A program made the translations under genes and the position numbers. A stretch of DNA of 64,000 nt from Streptomyces sp. NBC_00775 (GTDB lineage Bacteria; Actinomycetota; Actinomycetes; Streptomycetales; Streptomycetaceae): contig NZ_CP108938.1 in the NCBI RefSeq assembly GCF_036347135.1, forward strand, positions 1,364,001 to 1,428,000, read 5' to 3'. This document shows, piece by piece, positions 24,642 through 32,088 of this stretch (positions are counted from its first letter, which is position 1; each line of letters starts with the position of its first letter). The notes under the pieces are model-generated. The model made no database searches and was not told where the DNA came from. It saw nothing but the letters and a program-made list of their open reading frames with translations.

Positions 24642-25853
24642 TCAGCCCTTGATCTCGGTCCAGGCCTGGACCCACTTGGCGTACGGCACGCACTTGACGT
24701 CGGTGCGGCCGTCGAGGCACTGCTCGATGGGCGTGTTCCAGAAGGCGATGTTCTTCCAGTAGCTCTCGTCGGAGGCGTGGTAGGTGTCGCAGAAGGACTT
24801 GTCGCTGGTCTCGGCGCAGGCCTTGGAGTTGGCGGGTGCCTCACCGAAGTACTCGGCGACCTGGGCGTTCACCTTCGGGGAGATGATCCAGTCCGCCCAC
24901 TTGTAGGCGCAGTTGGGGTGCTTGGCCTTGGCGGAGATCATCCAGGTGTCCGACCAGCCCGTGGAGCCCTCCTTGGGCACGAAGGCCTTCACCTTGGCGC
25001 CCTCGTCGGCGGCGAGGTTGGCGATGACCTGCCAGGTGGTGCCGACCACGGAGTCACCGCTCTTGAAGGCGGAGATCTCCTTGAGGTAGTCGCTCCAGTA
25101 CTCCCCCACGTTCGCGCCCTGCTTCTTCAGCAGGGCGACGGCCGCGTCGAACTGTGTCTGGTCCAGCGCGTAGGGGTCCTTGATCTTCAACTCCGGCTTG
25201 GTCGCCTTGAGATAGAGCGCCGCGTCGGCGATGTAGATCGGCGAGTCGTACGCCGTCACATGGCCCTTGTACTTCGAGGCGTCGTCGAAGACGGCCGCCC
25301 AGGAGGTGGGGGCGGGCGTGACCTTCTGCGTGTTGTACATCAGCAGGTTGGCGCCGCGGCCGTGCGGGATGCCGTACATCTGGCCGTCGACGGAGTTCCA
25401 GGCGCCGTTCTTCAGGCCGCTGAAGACGTCCTTGTAGTTCGGTACGAGGGCGGTGTTGACCGGGGCCGCGTCGCCGGAGGCGATGAGGCGCAAAGACGCG
25501 TCGCCGGACGCGGACACGGCGTCGTACTGGCCGGTCTTCATCAGCTTGACCATCTCGTCGGAGCTGGCGGCGACCTTGGAGTTGACCTGACAGCCGGTCT
25601 GCTTCTCGAAGTCGCTGACCCAGTCGACCTTGGGGTCGTTCGAACCGTCCTCGACATAGCCGGCCCACGCGATGAGGTTGACCTGGCCCTCGGTCTTGCC
25701 GAGCTTCGACTGCGCTTTGAGGTCGGGCGGGTTGAGCCCGGTCGACGAGGAGGAGCCGCCCGAGTCGGACGATCCGCAGGCGGAGGCCGCGAGGAGCACC
25801 GCGACTGCGGCGGCGGCCTGAAGGGTTCGGGTGAGGCGCACGACGTACTCCAT
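24642..25853 (-). CDS. Polyamine-type substrate-binding lipoprotein (PotD-like)
   Basis: This is a 403-residue extracytoplasmic binding protein. ATG at 25853 starts a lipoprotein signal ending at LLAASAC. It carries PotD/PotF-like blocks: VNLIAWAGYVEDG, KVAASSDEMVKLMKTGQYDA and YGIPHGRGANLLMYNTQKV. The family binds spermidine, putrescine or related amines; the exact ligand cannot be read from sequence. It lies between the ATPase and permease genes on one transcript. Confidence 0.82.
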   Translation of the reverse strand: MEYVVRLTRTLQAAAAVAVLLAASACGSSDSGGSSSSTGLNPPDLKAQSKLGKTEGQVNLIAWAGYVEDGSNDPKVDWVSDFEKQTGCQVNSKVAASSDEMVKLMKTGQYDAVSASGDASLRLIASGDAAPVNTALVPNYKDVFSGLKNGAWNSVDGQMYGIPHGRGANLLMYNTQKVTPAPTSWAAVFDDASKYKGHVTAYDSPIYIADAALYLKATKPELKIKDPYALDQTQFDAAVALLKKQGANVGEYWSDYLKEISAFKSGDSVVGTTWQVIANLAADEGAKVKAFVPKEGSTGWSDTWMISAKAKHPNCAYKWADWIISPKVNAQVAEYFGEAPANSKACAETSDKSFCDTYHASDESYWKNIAFWNTPIEQCLDGRTDVKCVPYAKWVQAWTEIKG

Positions 25854-25857
25854 ACCT

Positions 25858-25909
25858 GATGGGGACTGAGCGTGATGGGGACCGAGCGTGGGGGGCGGTG
25901 GGGGGCGGT
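25858..25909. repeat. two back-to-back tandem repeats between potA- and potD-like genes
   Basis: Two 16-bp units, GATGGGGACTGAGCGT (25858-25873) and GATGGGGACCGAGCGT (25874-25889), are followed by two 10-bp units GGGGGGCGGT (25890-25899, 25900-25909). They fill almost the whole gap between the ATPase stop and the binding-protein start. On the transcript they would be a C-rich spacer just before potD and could affect readthrough or stability. Confidence 0.7.
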
Positions 25910-26946
25910 CAGCGGGGGTCGGGGACCTTGAAGGTGTGGCCTCGGCGCCACTGGAGGCGGACCCGGGTGCCGCGGTAGGCGGCGACGTCCTCGGAGGTGG
26001 TCTCCAGGTTCTGCTGGAGCGCGGTGAGGCGTCCGCCGGCGTCGAGATCCACCAGGAAGCGGGTGGAGTCACCCAGATAGACGACCTCGACGACGGTGCC
26101 GACGGCGGTGGAGTGCTCCGGCTCGTCGGCCTCGGCGGACTCCTTCAGAACCCGGATCTTCTCGGGCCTGATGCTGTACGTGCCCGGGGCGCCGACGACC
26201 TGCTGCGCGGACTGGCCTTCGAGCAGGTTGGACGTGCCGACGAAGCCGGCGACGAAGGCCGAGGCGGGGCGCTCGTAGATCTCGGCCGGGGTGCCGACCT
26301 GCTCGATGCGGCCCTGGTTGAAGACGGCGATGCGGTCGCTCATCGTCAGGGCCTCCTCCTGGTCGTGGGTGACGAAGACGAAGGTGATGCCGACCTCGCG
26401 CTGGATCGCCTTGAGCTCGACCTGCATCTGCTCGCGCAGCTTGAGGTCGAGGGCGCCGAGCGGTTCGTCGAGCAGCAGCACCCGGGGGCGGCCGACGAGG
26501 GCGCGGGCGAGTGCGACGCGCTGGCGCTGGCCCCCGGAAAGCTGGCTCGGGCGCCGCCTGCCGAACCCTTCGAGGCGTACGTCGGCGAGCGCCTTGCGGG
26601 CCCGCACCAGCCGCTCGGCCTTGGGCACCTTGCGGACCTTGAGGCCGTAGGCGACGTTCTGTTCCACGGTCATGTGCGGGAACAGCGCGTAGTCCTGGAA
26701 GACGGTGTGCACATCCCGCTCGAAGGGGGCGAGCCCGGTGACCTCCTGGCCGGCCAGCTCGATCCGCCCGGAGGTGGGGGTCTCGAAGCCCGCGATCATG
26801 CGCAGGACGGTCGTCTTCCCGGAGCCGGACGGGCCGAGCATCGAGAAGAACTCGCCGTCGGATATCTCCAGGTCGACTCCGGCCACCGCGGTCGTCTCGC
26901 CGAACGACTTCCGCAGATCCTGCAGCCGGATCGTGCTTCCCTCCAT
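25909..26946 (-). CDS. Polyamine-type ABC importer ATPase (PotA-like)
   Basis: This is a 345-residue nucleotide-binding subunit. It has Walker [10 protein letters not shown], signature LSGGQRQR, Walker [14 protein letters not shown]-loop [10 protein letters not shown] and a C-terminal TOBE domain. ATG at 26946 is preceded by AGAAAGG; a longer frame to 27000 would run across the candidate operator and is rejected. It is the first gene of the minus-strand transport operon and is divergent from the GntR regulator gene. Confidence 0.85.
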   Translation of the reverse strand: MEGSTIRLQDLRKSFGETTAVAGVDLEISDGEFFSMLGPSGSGKTTVLRMIAGFETPTSGRIELAGQEVTGLAPFERDVHTVFQDYALFPHMTVEQNVAYGLKVRKVPKAERLVRARKALADVRLEGFGRRRPSQLSGGQRQRVALARALVGRPRVLLLDEPLGALDLKLREQMQVELKAIQREVGITFVFVTHDQEEALTMSDRIAVFNQGRIEQVGTPAEIYERPASAFVAGFVGTSNLLEGQSAQQVVGAPGTYSIRPEKIRVLKESAEADEPEHSTAVGTVVEVVYLGDSTRFLVDLDAGGRLTALQQNLETTSEDVAAYRGTRVRLQWRRGHTFKVPDPR

Positions 26947-26989
26947 GGGCGGGAACCTTTCTGGTGCACTCTTACGTTGACCGGAAAGA

Positions 26990-27001
26990 TATGAAGTCAT
27001 A
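26990..27001. promoter_or_regulatory. inverted repeat TATGA-AG-TCATA in divergent promoter
   Basis: A 5-bp inverted repeat with a 2-base centre lies midway between the divergent potA-like and gntR genes, 44 bases before the ATPase start. It is a candidate operator for the adjacent GntR regulator. Confidence 0.4.
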
Positions 27002-27032
27002 GTTCAAAGCTCAAGACCCCCTTATGGTAAAG

Positions 27033-27043
27033 GTTGAGTCAAC
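27033..27043. promoter_or_regulatory. palindrome GTTGAGTCAAC, candidate GntR operator
   Basis: This is an 11-bp perfect palindrome just upstream of the GTG at 27060. If the regulator started at the upstream ATG (27024), the palindrome would lie in coding sequence; its position favours the GTG start. Confidence 0.4.
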
Positions 27044-27059
27044 GCACAAGGTGGTGGTC

Positions 27060-27881
27060 GTGAAGCAACACATGGACAATGGCGCCCGGAGGGCCATCTT
27101 CACCCCGCTGGACAATCGGGCGCGAGTGGAGACGGTCGTCCGCAGGCTCAGTGATGCCATAGAGCTCGGGCTGCTCTCCGACGGGGAGCAACTGCCCGGC
27201 GAGATGGAGCTGGCCGGGCAGCTCGGCGTGTCCACGGTCACCCTGCGCGAGGCGCTCATGGCGCTGCGGCAGCAGGGACTGGTCACCACGCGCAGGGGGC
27301 GTGGCGGCGGAAGCTTCGTGTCCCTCCCCGAGGACCCCGGCGAGGAGCGGCTGAAGGCCCGGCTCGCCGGCTGGAGCACCGAGGAGCTGCGCGACCTGGG
27401 CGACCACTGGGCCGCCTTGTCGGGCACGGCCGCACGGCTGGCCGCGGAGCGCACGGAACCGGACGATCTTCAGCAGCTGCGCCGCACCCTCGAAGCACTG
27501 TCGACCGCCGCGGACGCGGCGGCGCGCAGCCGTGTCTACGGCCGGTTTCATGTCGAGCTCGCCGCGGCGGCGCAGTCGGCCCGGCTGACCCGTGAACAGG
27601 TCGCGCTCCAGACGGAAGTGGGCGCGCTGTTGTGTCTCGTGCTCGGGGACGACGAATACCGTGAAGAAGTGGCCGACCGTCACCGCTCCGTAATCTCGGC
27701 GGTGCAAGATGGGGCCCACGATTCGGCCAGAGCCCTGGCCGAGCGGTGCGTGCAGGATTCGACGGCGCGGCTCATCGCCCTGCGTCTGTCGATGCCGCGC
27801 GCCGCGTCCGGTCCCCGTCCGCTGGAGGGCACCCATGAGCAGGAGCCCCGGCCTGGCGGGCGCCGCGGCGGCGACGCTTGA
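27060..27881 (+). CDS. GntR/FCD-family regulator, divergent from the Pot-type operon
   Basis: This is a FadR-subfamily regulator of about 273 residues. The winged helix is GEQLPGEMELAGQLGVSTVT followed by LREALMALRQQGLVTTRRGR, and an all-helical C-terminal effector domain follows. GTG at 27060 has AAGGTGG five bases upstream; ATG at 27024 would add 12 residues but lacks a ribosome-binding site. It should control the divergent polyamine-type importer. Its 3' end overlaps the Cache-domain gene by 47 bases. Confidence 0.78.
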   Translation: MKQHMDNGARRAIFTPLDNRARVETVVRRLSDAIELGLLSDGEQLPGEMELAGQLGVSTVTLREALMALRQQGLVTTRRGRGGGSFVSLPEDPGEERLKARLAGWSTEELRDLGDHWAALSGTAARLAAERTEPDDLQQLRRTLEALSTAADAAARSRVYGRFHVELAAAAQSARLTREQVALQTEVGALLCLVLGDDEYREEVADRHRSVISAVQDGAHDSARALAERCVQDSTARLIALRLSMPRAASGPRPLEGTHEQEPRPGGRRGGDA

Positions 27882-28617
27882 CGCGACGCCCGAGGCGGCC
27901 GTCGCCGCCCAGGTCCGCTCCACGCTGGAGGCCGTGTTCGAGGCGGTGGCCGAGACCCGTACCGACACCGCGAGGCTGCTCGCCCGGGTCGCCGCGCAGA
28001 ACCGGCGCCCCGCGACCGTGGATCTGGCCGCACTGCGCCCGGGGCTCCATCTCCGGCTCACCCGGCAGGAGTTGGTGTCGGGCGCCGGATTCGTCGCGGC
28101 GCCGGGGCTGCTGAGTGACGTACCGGCGTGGCTGGAGTGGTGGCAGCAGGGCTCCGACGGGGACGTACGGCCGCTGCTGCTCGACCTCGATCCGGAGCAC
28201 TCCGCGTACTCCGACTACACGCACTGGGACTGGTTCGCCCTCCCCCGCGACACCGGGCAGCGCGCGGTCGCCGGGCCCTATGTGGACTACCTGTGCTCCG
28301 ACGAGTACAGCCTGACGCTGTCCGCGCCCGTGCAGGTGGAGGGACGGTTCGTCGGGGTCGCCGCGGCCGACGTGTATCTGCGGCACTTCGAGAACGCCGT
28401 CGTCCCGCTGCTCCAACGGCTGCCGGGGGCGGCCCACTTGGTGAACGCGCGGGGCCGGGTGGCCGCGTCCGCCGATCCCGCGCATCTGGCCGGATCGCTC
28501 ACCAAGGGCCCGGACTTCGGTGCCGTACTGGCGTCGGCGCGGACCGCGCGCTTCGACCGGATGCGGCTGGTGCCGTGCGACGGCGTTCCGCTCGTGCTCG
28601 TGGTGCTGGACGACTGA
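27835..28617 (+). CDS. Soluble Cache-domain sensor-like protein
   Basis: This is a 260-residue protein whose second half resembles a Cache/PDC sensor domain (SDYTHWDWFALPRDTGQRAV, GPYVDYLCSDEY, then VQVEGRFVGVAAADVYL). Cache domains normally sit outside the membrane in chemoreceptors or kinases. Here there is no signal peptide, no transmembrane helix and no output domain, so it should be cytoplasmic. ATG at 27835 follows GGAGGG and overlaps the gntR gene, showing coupling. It may sense the imported amine and work with the GntR regulator; this is inference. Confidence 0.7.
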   Translation: MSRSPGLAGAAAATLDATPEAAVAAQVRSTLEAVFEAVAETRTDTARLLARVAAQNRRPATVDLAALRPGLHLRLTRQELVSGAGFVAAPGLLSDVPAWLEWWQQGSDGDVRPLLLDLDPEHSAYSDYTHWDWFALPRDTGQRAVAGPYVDYLCSDEYSLTLSAPVQVEGRFVGVAAADVYLRHFENAVVPLLQRLPGAAHLVNARGRVAASADPAHLAGSLTKGPDFGAVLASARTARFDRMRLVPCDGVPLVLVVLDD

Positions 28618-28630
28618 GCCCCGCCGTACG

Positions 28631-28656
28631 GCACGGCCGAGGACACCCGGCCGTGC
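28631..28656. terminator. bidirectional hairpin between convergent genes
   Basis: GCACGGCC (28631-28638) and GGCCGTGC (28649-28656) form a perfect 8-bp stem with a 10-base loop. It lies in the gap between the Cache-domain gene and the MmyB-like gene, which face each other. Confidence 0.55.
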
Positions 28657-28695
28657 GCACCGCCGCGAAGACGCCAACCGCCCGCCCCCGCGGGC

Positions 28696-29352
28696 TCACA
28701 CCGCCCGCAGCTCCGCCGCTCCGTTGCGCGTCTTGCGGACCTTGCGCGGTCCGGCCGCCGCCTGCCGCGTCTCGCGCAGGACCAGCGTCATCCGCGTATA
28801 GCCCATGTCCCGGAGGGTCTTGGGCGTGTCGTCGACGATCCGGCACTCCGTGCTGCCCCAGCGCGGCTCGGGGTGCACCAGCGGGCGTACGGCGCCGTCG
28901 TGCTCGACGGCGCCCGGGCCGACCGCGCGGATCCAGTGCGGCAACCCGTGCCGGTAGGCGGCGTCCATGATCGGGTCCTGGGCGATGTCCCGGCGGATCG
29001 ACTGGAGTCCGCGGTCCTGGCCGTGGAGCTCCACGGCGGCCGCGAAGTGGGCCAGCATCGGCAGGCACCAGCTCGACTCGTGGTCGCCGAGGACCGTGGC
29101 CGCGTCCGGATGGAAGAGCACGAACCGAAGGAAGTTGTCGCCGGGCATGGCCGTCGGATGGGGGCCGACGCCGTCGAAAAGTGTCTCGAACGCGGCGTTG
29201 GACAGCACGACGTCCCAGCGGTGATCGAAGACGACGGAGGGGAACGGGACGGCTTCTAAGAGGGCGGCGTAGTCCTGGAGATACGCCTGAGCTTCGAGAC
29301 TCTCGGGGACAGGTCGCGGCTGGGACCGCTGCCTTCCTGCCTGGTACGCCAT
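28696..29352 (-). CDS. MmyB-like ligand-binding domain protein without HTH
   Basis: This 218-residue protein corresponds to the MmyB-like (PAS-fold) ligand-binding domain that normally follows an XRE helix-turn-helix in actinobacterial regulators. Diagnostic stretches are LEAVPFPSVVFDHRWDVVLS, NAAFETLFDGVG and NFLRFVLFHPDAATVL. The usual N-terminal DNA-binding domain is missing, and no HTH is visible in the short upstream region. It may act with a separate DNA-binding partner, possibly the XRE protein encoded divergently, or it may be a truncated regulator. The long basic C-terminus (RKVRKTRNGAAELRAV) is unusual. Confidence 0.7.
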   Translation of the reverse strand: MAYQAGRQRSQPRPVPESLEAQAYLQDYAALLEAVPFPSVVFDHRWDVVLSNAAFETLFDGVGPHPTAMPGDNFLRFVLFHPDAATVLGDHESSWCLPMLAHFAAAVELHGQDRGLQSIRRDIAQDPIMDAAYRHGLPHWIRAVGPGAVEHDGAVRPLVHPEPRWGSTECRIVDDTPKTLRDMGYTRMTLVLRETRQAAAGPRKVRKTRNGAAELRAV

Positions 29353-29422
29353 CGGGAGGTCACCCCTCTTGCCTCTGCGGCCTTCACGCGGCGCCCCGAT
29401 CCTGCTGCCCAGGGCACAGGCG

Positions 29423-29456
29423 TGTCAACTATCGTGGCATTTGGCGCCTGTTGACG
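29423..29456. promoter_or_regulatory. divergent promoter elements (TTGAC boxes in inverted order)
   Basis: GTCAAC (29424-29429) and GTTGAC (29450-29455) form an inverted pair 20 bases apart, so each strand has a TTGAC-type -35-like element. The minus-strand copy reads TTGACA toward the MmyB-like gene; the plus-strand copy faces the XRE operon. Confidence 0.35.
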
Positions 29457-29462
29457 GCTGAA

Positions 29463-29484
29463 TCTCGCCACAGTTGTGGCGAGA
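29463..29484. promoter_or_regulatory. perfect 22-bp inverted repeat upstream of the XRE operon
   Basis: TCTCGCCACA (29463-29472) and its exact complement TGTGGCGAGA (29475-29484) are separated by GT. Such a long perfect palindrome is a strong candidate operator, or an RNA hairpin if transcription starts upstream. The adjacent XRE regulator is the obvious candidate ligand. Confidence 0.6.
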
Positions 29485-29522
29485 CCTGGATGTGAGTTCG
29501 AGCAAGCCGCTAGTCTCCGGTT

Positions 29523-29588
29523 GGTTCCTGACCTTCGCGTCCGGATGATCGGTTCCCGACCCTCACACCCGGACGGTTCCTGACTTTC
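29523..29588. repeat. three copies of GGTTCCYGACYYTC before the XRE gene
   Basis: Direct repeats begin at 29523 (GGTTCCTGACCTTC), 29551 (GGTTCCCGACCCTC) and 29575 (GGTTCCTGACTTTC), 28 and 24 bases apart. They end about 40 bases before the GTG start of the XRE gene. Iterated sites of this kind are typical of cooperative regulator binding. Confidence 0.6.
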
Positions 29589-29625
29589 GTGAGCGAGACC
29601 TGAGAGAGACGTAGGAGATCTGTCG

Positions 29626-30282
29626 GTGACGGATGGCTTCGAAGTTCCGGGCGCCACGGCGACGGTTCTGCTGCAGGCCGTCGTGGCCCGGGTCACCGCA
29701 CTCGCCGACCGGCTCGGTGTGCAGCACGCCGAGGTCTTCGACGTCAAGCGCCTGTCGGCCGAGTCCGGCGTCCCCGAACCCGTGGTGAAGGCCCTGCTGA
29801 GCGGCCGCCCCGCCGGGGAGCCCGACCTGCAGGCCCGCTTCCTGCAACGCCTGGACCTGCTGCGCCGCACCCGGCTCAAGCCCAACGGACGCCGGTACAC
29901 CCAGCAGGAGATCGCCGACGGCGCCGGCATGTCGCGCCAGCAGGCGGGCGCCCTCATCAACGGCGACCGGCGCCCCACCATGGAGCACTGTGACGCCATC
30001 CAGCGCTTCTTCCGGGTCCATGCCGGGTTCCTGACGGCCGAGGACTCCGAGGCGCTCGTGGGCGCCCTCCAGCGCTCGGAGCAGGAGCTCCTGCAGCGAC
30101 TCGCCGACCGCGAGCGCGCGGCGGCCTCCGTCGTGAACGACCCGCTGGAGCGGCTGCTCCTGGACCACGGCGTCCGCGGAATCGCCTGGCGGGCCGCGCA
30201 GTTGCCCACCGACCAGCACCGGGACAAGGTCGCCGAGTGGCTGGACATGCTCTTGGAGAGCGTCAAGCGGCCCGAGTCGTGA
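29626..30282 (+). CDS. XRE/HTH DNA-binding protein
   Basis: This 218-residue protein has a Cro/XRE-type helix-turn-helix (GRRYTQQEIADGAGMSRQQA followed by GALINGDRRPTMEHCDAIQR, residues ~86-125) preceded by a second possible small helical bundle near residues 25-60. GTG at 29626 follows AGGAGA. It is the first gene of a tight operon; the next gene encodes a Zn-peptidase-like protein, the usual partner of such regulators. It probably regulates its own operon through the repeats upstream. Confidence 0.8.
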   Translation: MTDGFEVPGATATVLLQAVVARVTALADRLGVQHAEVFDVKRLSAESGVPEPVVKALLSGRPAGEPDLQARFLQRLDLLRRTRLKPNGRRYTQQEIADGAGMSRQQAGALINGDRRPTMEHCDAIQRFFRVHAGFLTAEDSEALVGALQRSEQELLQRLADRERAAASVVNDPLERLLLDHGVRGIAWRAAQLPTDQHRDKVAEWLDMLLESVKRPES

Positions 30283-30296
30283 GCCGGGGGAGAACT

Positions 30297-30845
30297 GTGG
30301 GCATCGGAAGGGAAATGCGCCGCCTGTGCGGCGAGTTGGTCGCGGAGCTCTCGCTCCCGGCACCGGCGGAACCCGCCGAGCTGTACGCGGCGCTGTGCGA
30401 CGCGATGAGCAGACGCCGCGGCCGTCCCGTCCAGTTCCGTACGGCCGCGTTCCCGCCCGGCACCGCCAGCGGGCTGTGGCTCGACATGGCCGAGCAGGAC
30501 CTCGTCGTCATCGAGGAACGCACCGCGCCCGACCACCAGTTGGTGATCCTCGGTCATGAGCTGTGGCACATGAAGGCCGGGCACTGCAGTCACCATGTCG
30601 AGGGCGCGGCCGTCGCGGCCCGCTTGCTCAGCGACCACGCGGACCTCCAGGCGACCGTCCTGAAGGTGGCCGCGCGCACCCACTTCGACCTCGACAACGA
30701 GAAGGAGGCCGAGAGCTTCGGTCTGCTGCTCGCCAGCAAGTGCCGTACGTGGCTGGCCGGTTCGTCGTTGCGCCAGCCGGTGAGCCGGGACGGTCTGGCC
30801 GGCCGGATCGAGGCGTCCCTGGGCTACCGGGGCACGCAGGGCTGA
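30297..30845 (+). CDS. HExxH Zn-peptidase-like protein (ImmA/IrrE or ParH-like)
   Basis: This is a 182-residue cytoplasmic protein with a zinc metallopeptidase signature H87-E88-L-W-H91 within LGHELWHMKAGH. A second acidic region (DLDNEKEAESFG, about 40 residues on) could supply the third ligand. GTG at 30297 is favoured by GGGGGAGA just upstream; a GTG at 30279 overlapping the XRE stop is the alternative. XRE + ImmA/IrrE pairs usually work as repressor plus repressor-cleaving peptidase, so it may cleave or modulate the upstream XRE protein. Similar Streptomyces proteins are annotated ParH-like or toxin-like, without biochemical proof that I know of. Confidence 0.72.
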   Translation: MGIGREMRRLCGELVAELSLPAPAEPAELYAALCDAMSRRRGRPVQFRTAAFPPGTASGLWLDMAEQDLVVIEERTAPDHQLVILGHELWHMKAGHCSHHVEGAAVAARLLSDHADLQATVLKVAARTHFDLDNEKEAESFGLLLASKCRTWLAGSSLRQPVSRDGLAGRIEASLGYRGTQG

Positions 30846-30861
30846 GGACGTCTCCGAGGAC

Positions 30862-32088
30862 ATGGACGCATCCAGCTATTACGTCCCCGCCGCCGCCATG
30901 GGGGTCGCTCTCGCCGCCAAGGCGCCCGCGCTGATCAGGGGCTGGCGTGACCCGCTCCAGCGGTCCGTCGGCGTACTCATGGCACTGGCGGGCCTGGTGT
31001 TCGTCTTCGCGGCCCCGCCGACGATCGCCGGGGTCAATGACCTCACCGGGGTCCCCAACATCTCGGCGCCCCTGGTCTATTGCCTGCTGAGCGCCTTCTG
31101 CGCCTCCTGCCTGGTGCTGATCATCAACTGGCGCGGCGGACCGCCGGAGGTGACCCGTCGACTCGCGCGTCGCTGGATCACCGGGTACGGCGTGGTCAGC
31201 GTGGCGCTGGTCGTGCTGTTCGCCCTCGGGGACGCCCCCGTGGAACGGCTGCGGGATCTCGACACCTACTACGCCAACACCCCGTTCATCCGCGAGATGA
31301 TCGTGCTCTACCTCCTCGCGCTGACCGTCGCGGGCGTCGCGATGAACATCATGTGCTGGCGCTGGGCGCTCCAGGTGCACGGCTGGCTGCGGGCCGGGCT
31401 GCTGATCATCGCGGTCGGCTTCCTCTTCAACGTCCCTTACGCGGCAACCAAGTTCACCGCCGTGGTCGCCCGCTGGAACGGTGCGAACCTGGACGGCCTG
31501 AGCACCGATGTGGCCCCCATGCTCGCCTCCGTGGGAGAGCAGGTCAGCGCGGTCGGTTTCCTGCTGCCACTGGCCTGCCAGCGCATCGGGGACTGCTGGA
31601 CGACCTGGTCGACGTACCGCAGGCTCGGGCCGCTGTGGCGCGAACTGAAGTCGGTCTCCGCGCACGAGGACCACGCGGTGCGGATCTCCTGGTGGTCCCC
31701 CGCCGAACTCCAGGTCACCCAGCGGGAGTCCGACATCCACGACGGCATGCTCAGCCTGTACCCCTACTTCGACTCCGAGGTGCGCTCCCACGCCTACGAC
31801 GCGGCCCTGACCGCGGGTTCCTCGCCCGCCCAGGCGCAGGCCGAGGCGGACGCGGTGATGGTGACGGCGGCGGTGCGGGCCAGGGCCGCCGATCCGGAGG
31901 GCAGGGTCATCAGCTCGGCGGAGGCGGCCGACGGTCCCCCGGCGCCCGGATCCGCGTACGCGTACACCGATGGCCCCCGCGATCTCGTGCGGATGTCCAT
32001 CGCCCTGCGTCAGTCACCCGTCGTCGCGGCCGCTCGAGGGCGGGCCCCGACCAGCTCAGAGAGCGACTTCCATGAGCGAACCAGCTAG
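30862..32088 (+). CDS. Multi-pass membrane protein, MAB_1171c-like
   Basis: This 408-residue protein has about seven transmembrane helices in its first 240 residues and a soluble C-terminal half. Hydrophobic blocks include SVGVLMALAGLVFVFAAPPT, APLVYCLLSAFCASCLVLII, GYGVVSVALVVLFALG and LLIIAVGFLFNVPYAA. It resembles the MAB_1171c family of putative transporters, often encoded beside XRE/peptidase genes in actinobacteria. It starts 17 bases after the HExxH gene. Transport has not been shown for the family as far as I know; the large cytoplasmic domain would also fit a sensor. Confidence 0.7.
   Translation: MDASSYYVPAAAMGVALAAKAPALIRGWRDPLQRSVGVLMALAGLVFVFAAPPTIAGVNDLTGVPNISAPLVYCLLSAFCASCLVLIINWRGGPPEVTRRLARRWITGYGVVSVALVVLFALGDAPVERLRDLDTYYANTPFIREMIVLYLLALTVAGVAMNIMCWRWALQVHGWLRAGLLIIAVGFLFNVPYAATKFTAVVARWNGANLDGLSTDVAPMLASVGEQVSAVGFLLPLACQRIGDCWTTWSTYRRLGPLWRELKSVSAHEDHAVRISWWSPAELQVTQRESDIHDGMLSLYPYFDSEVRSHAYDAALTAGSSPAQAQAEADAVMVTAAVRARAADPEGRVISSAEAADGPPAPGSAYAYTDGPRDLVRMSIALRQSPVVAAARGRAPTSSESDFHERTS

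Noticed and set aside
29626..30845. XRE + HExxH genes as a classical toxin-antitoxin pair
   Set aside because: The HExxH motif fits an ImmA/IrrE-type peptidase rather than a known toxin fold, and the genes are joined to a membrane protein and a monooxygenase. I keep the regulator-peptidase reading.
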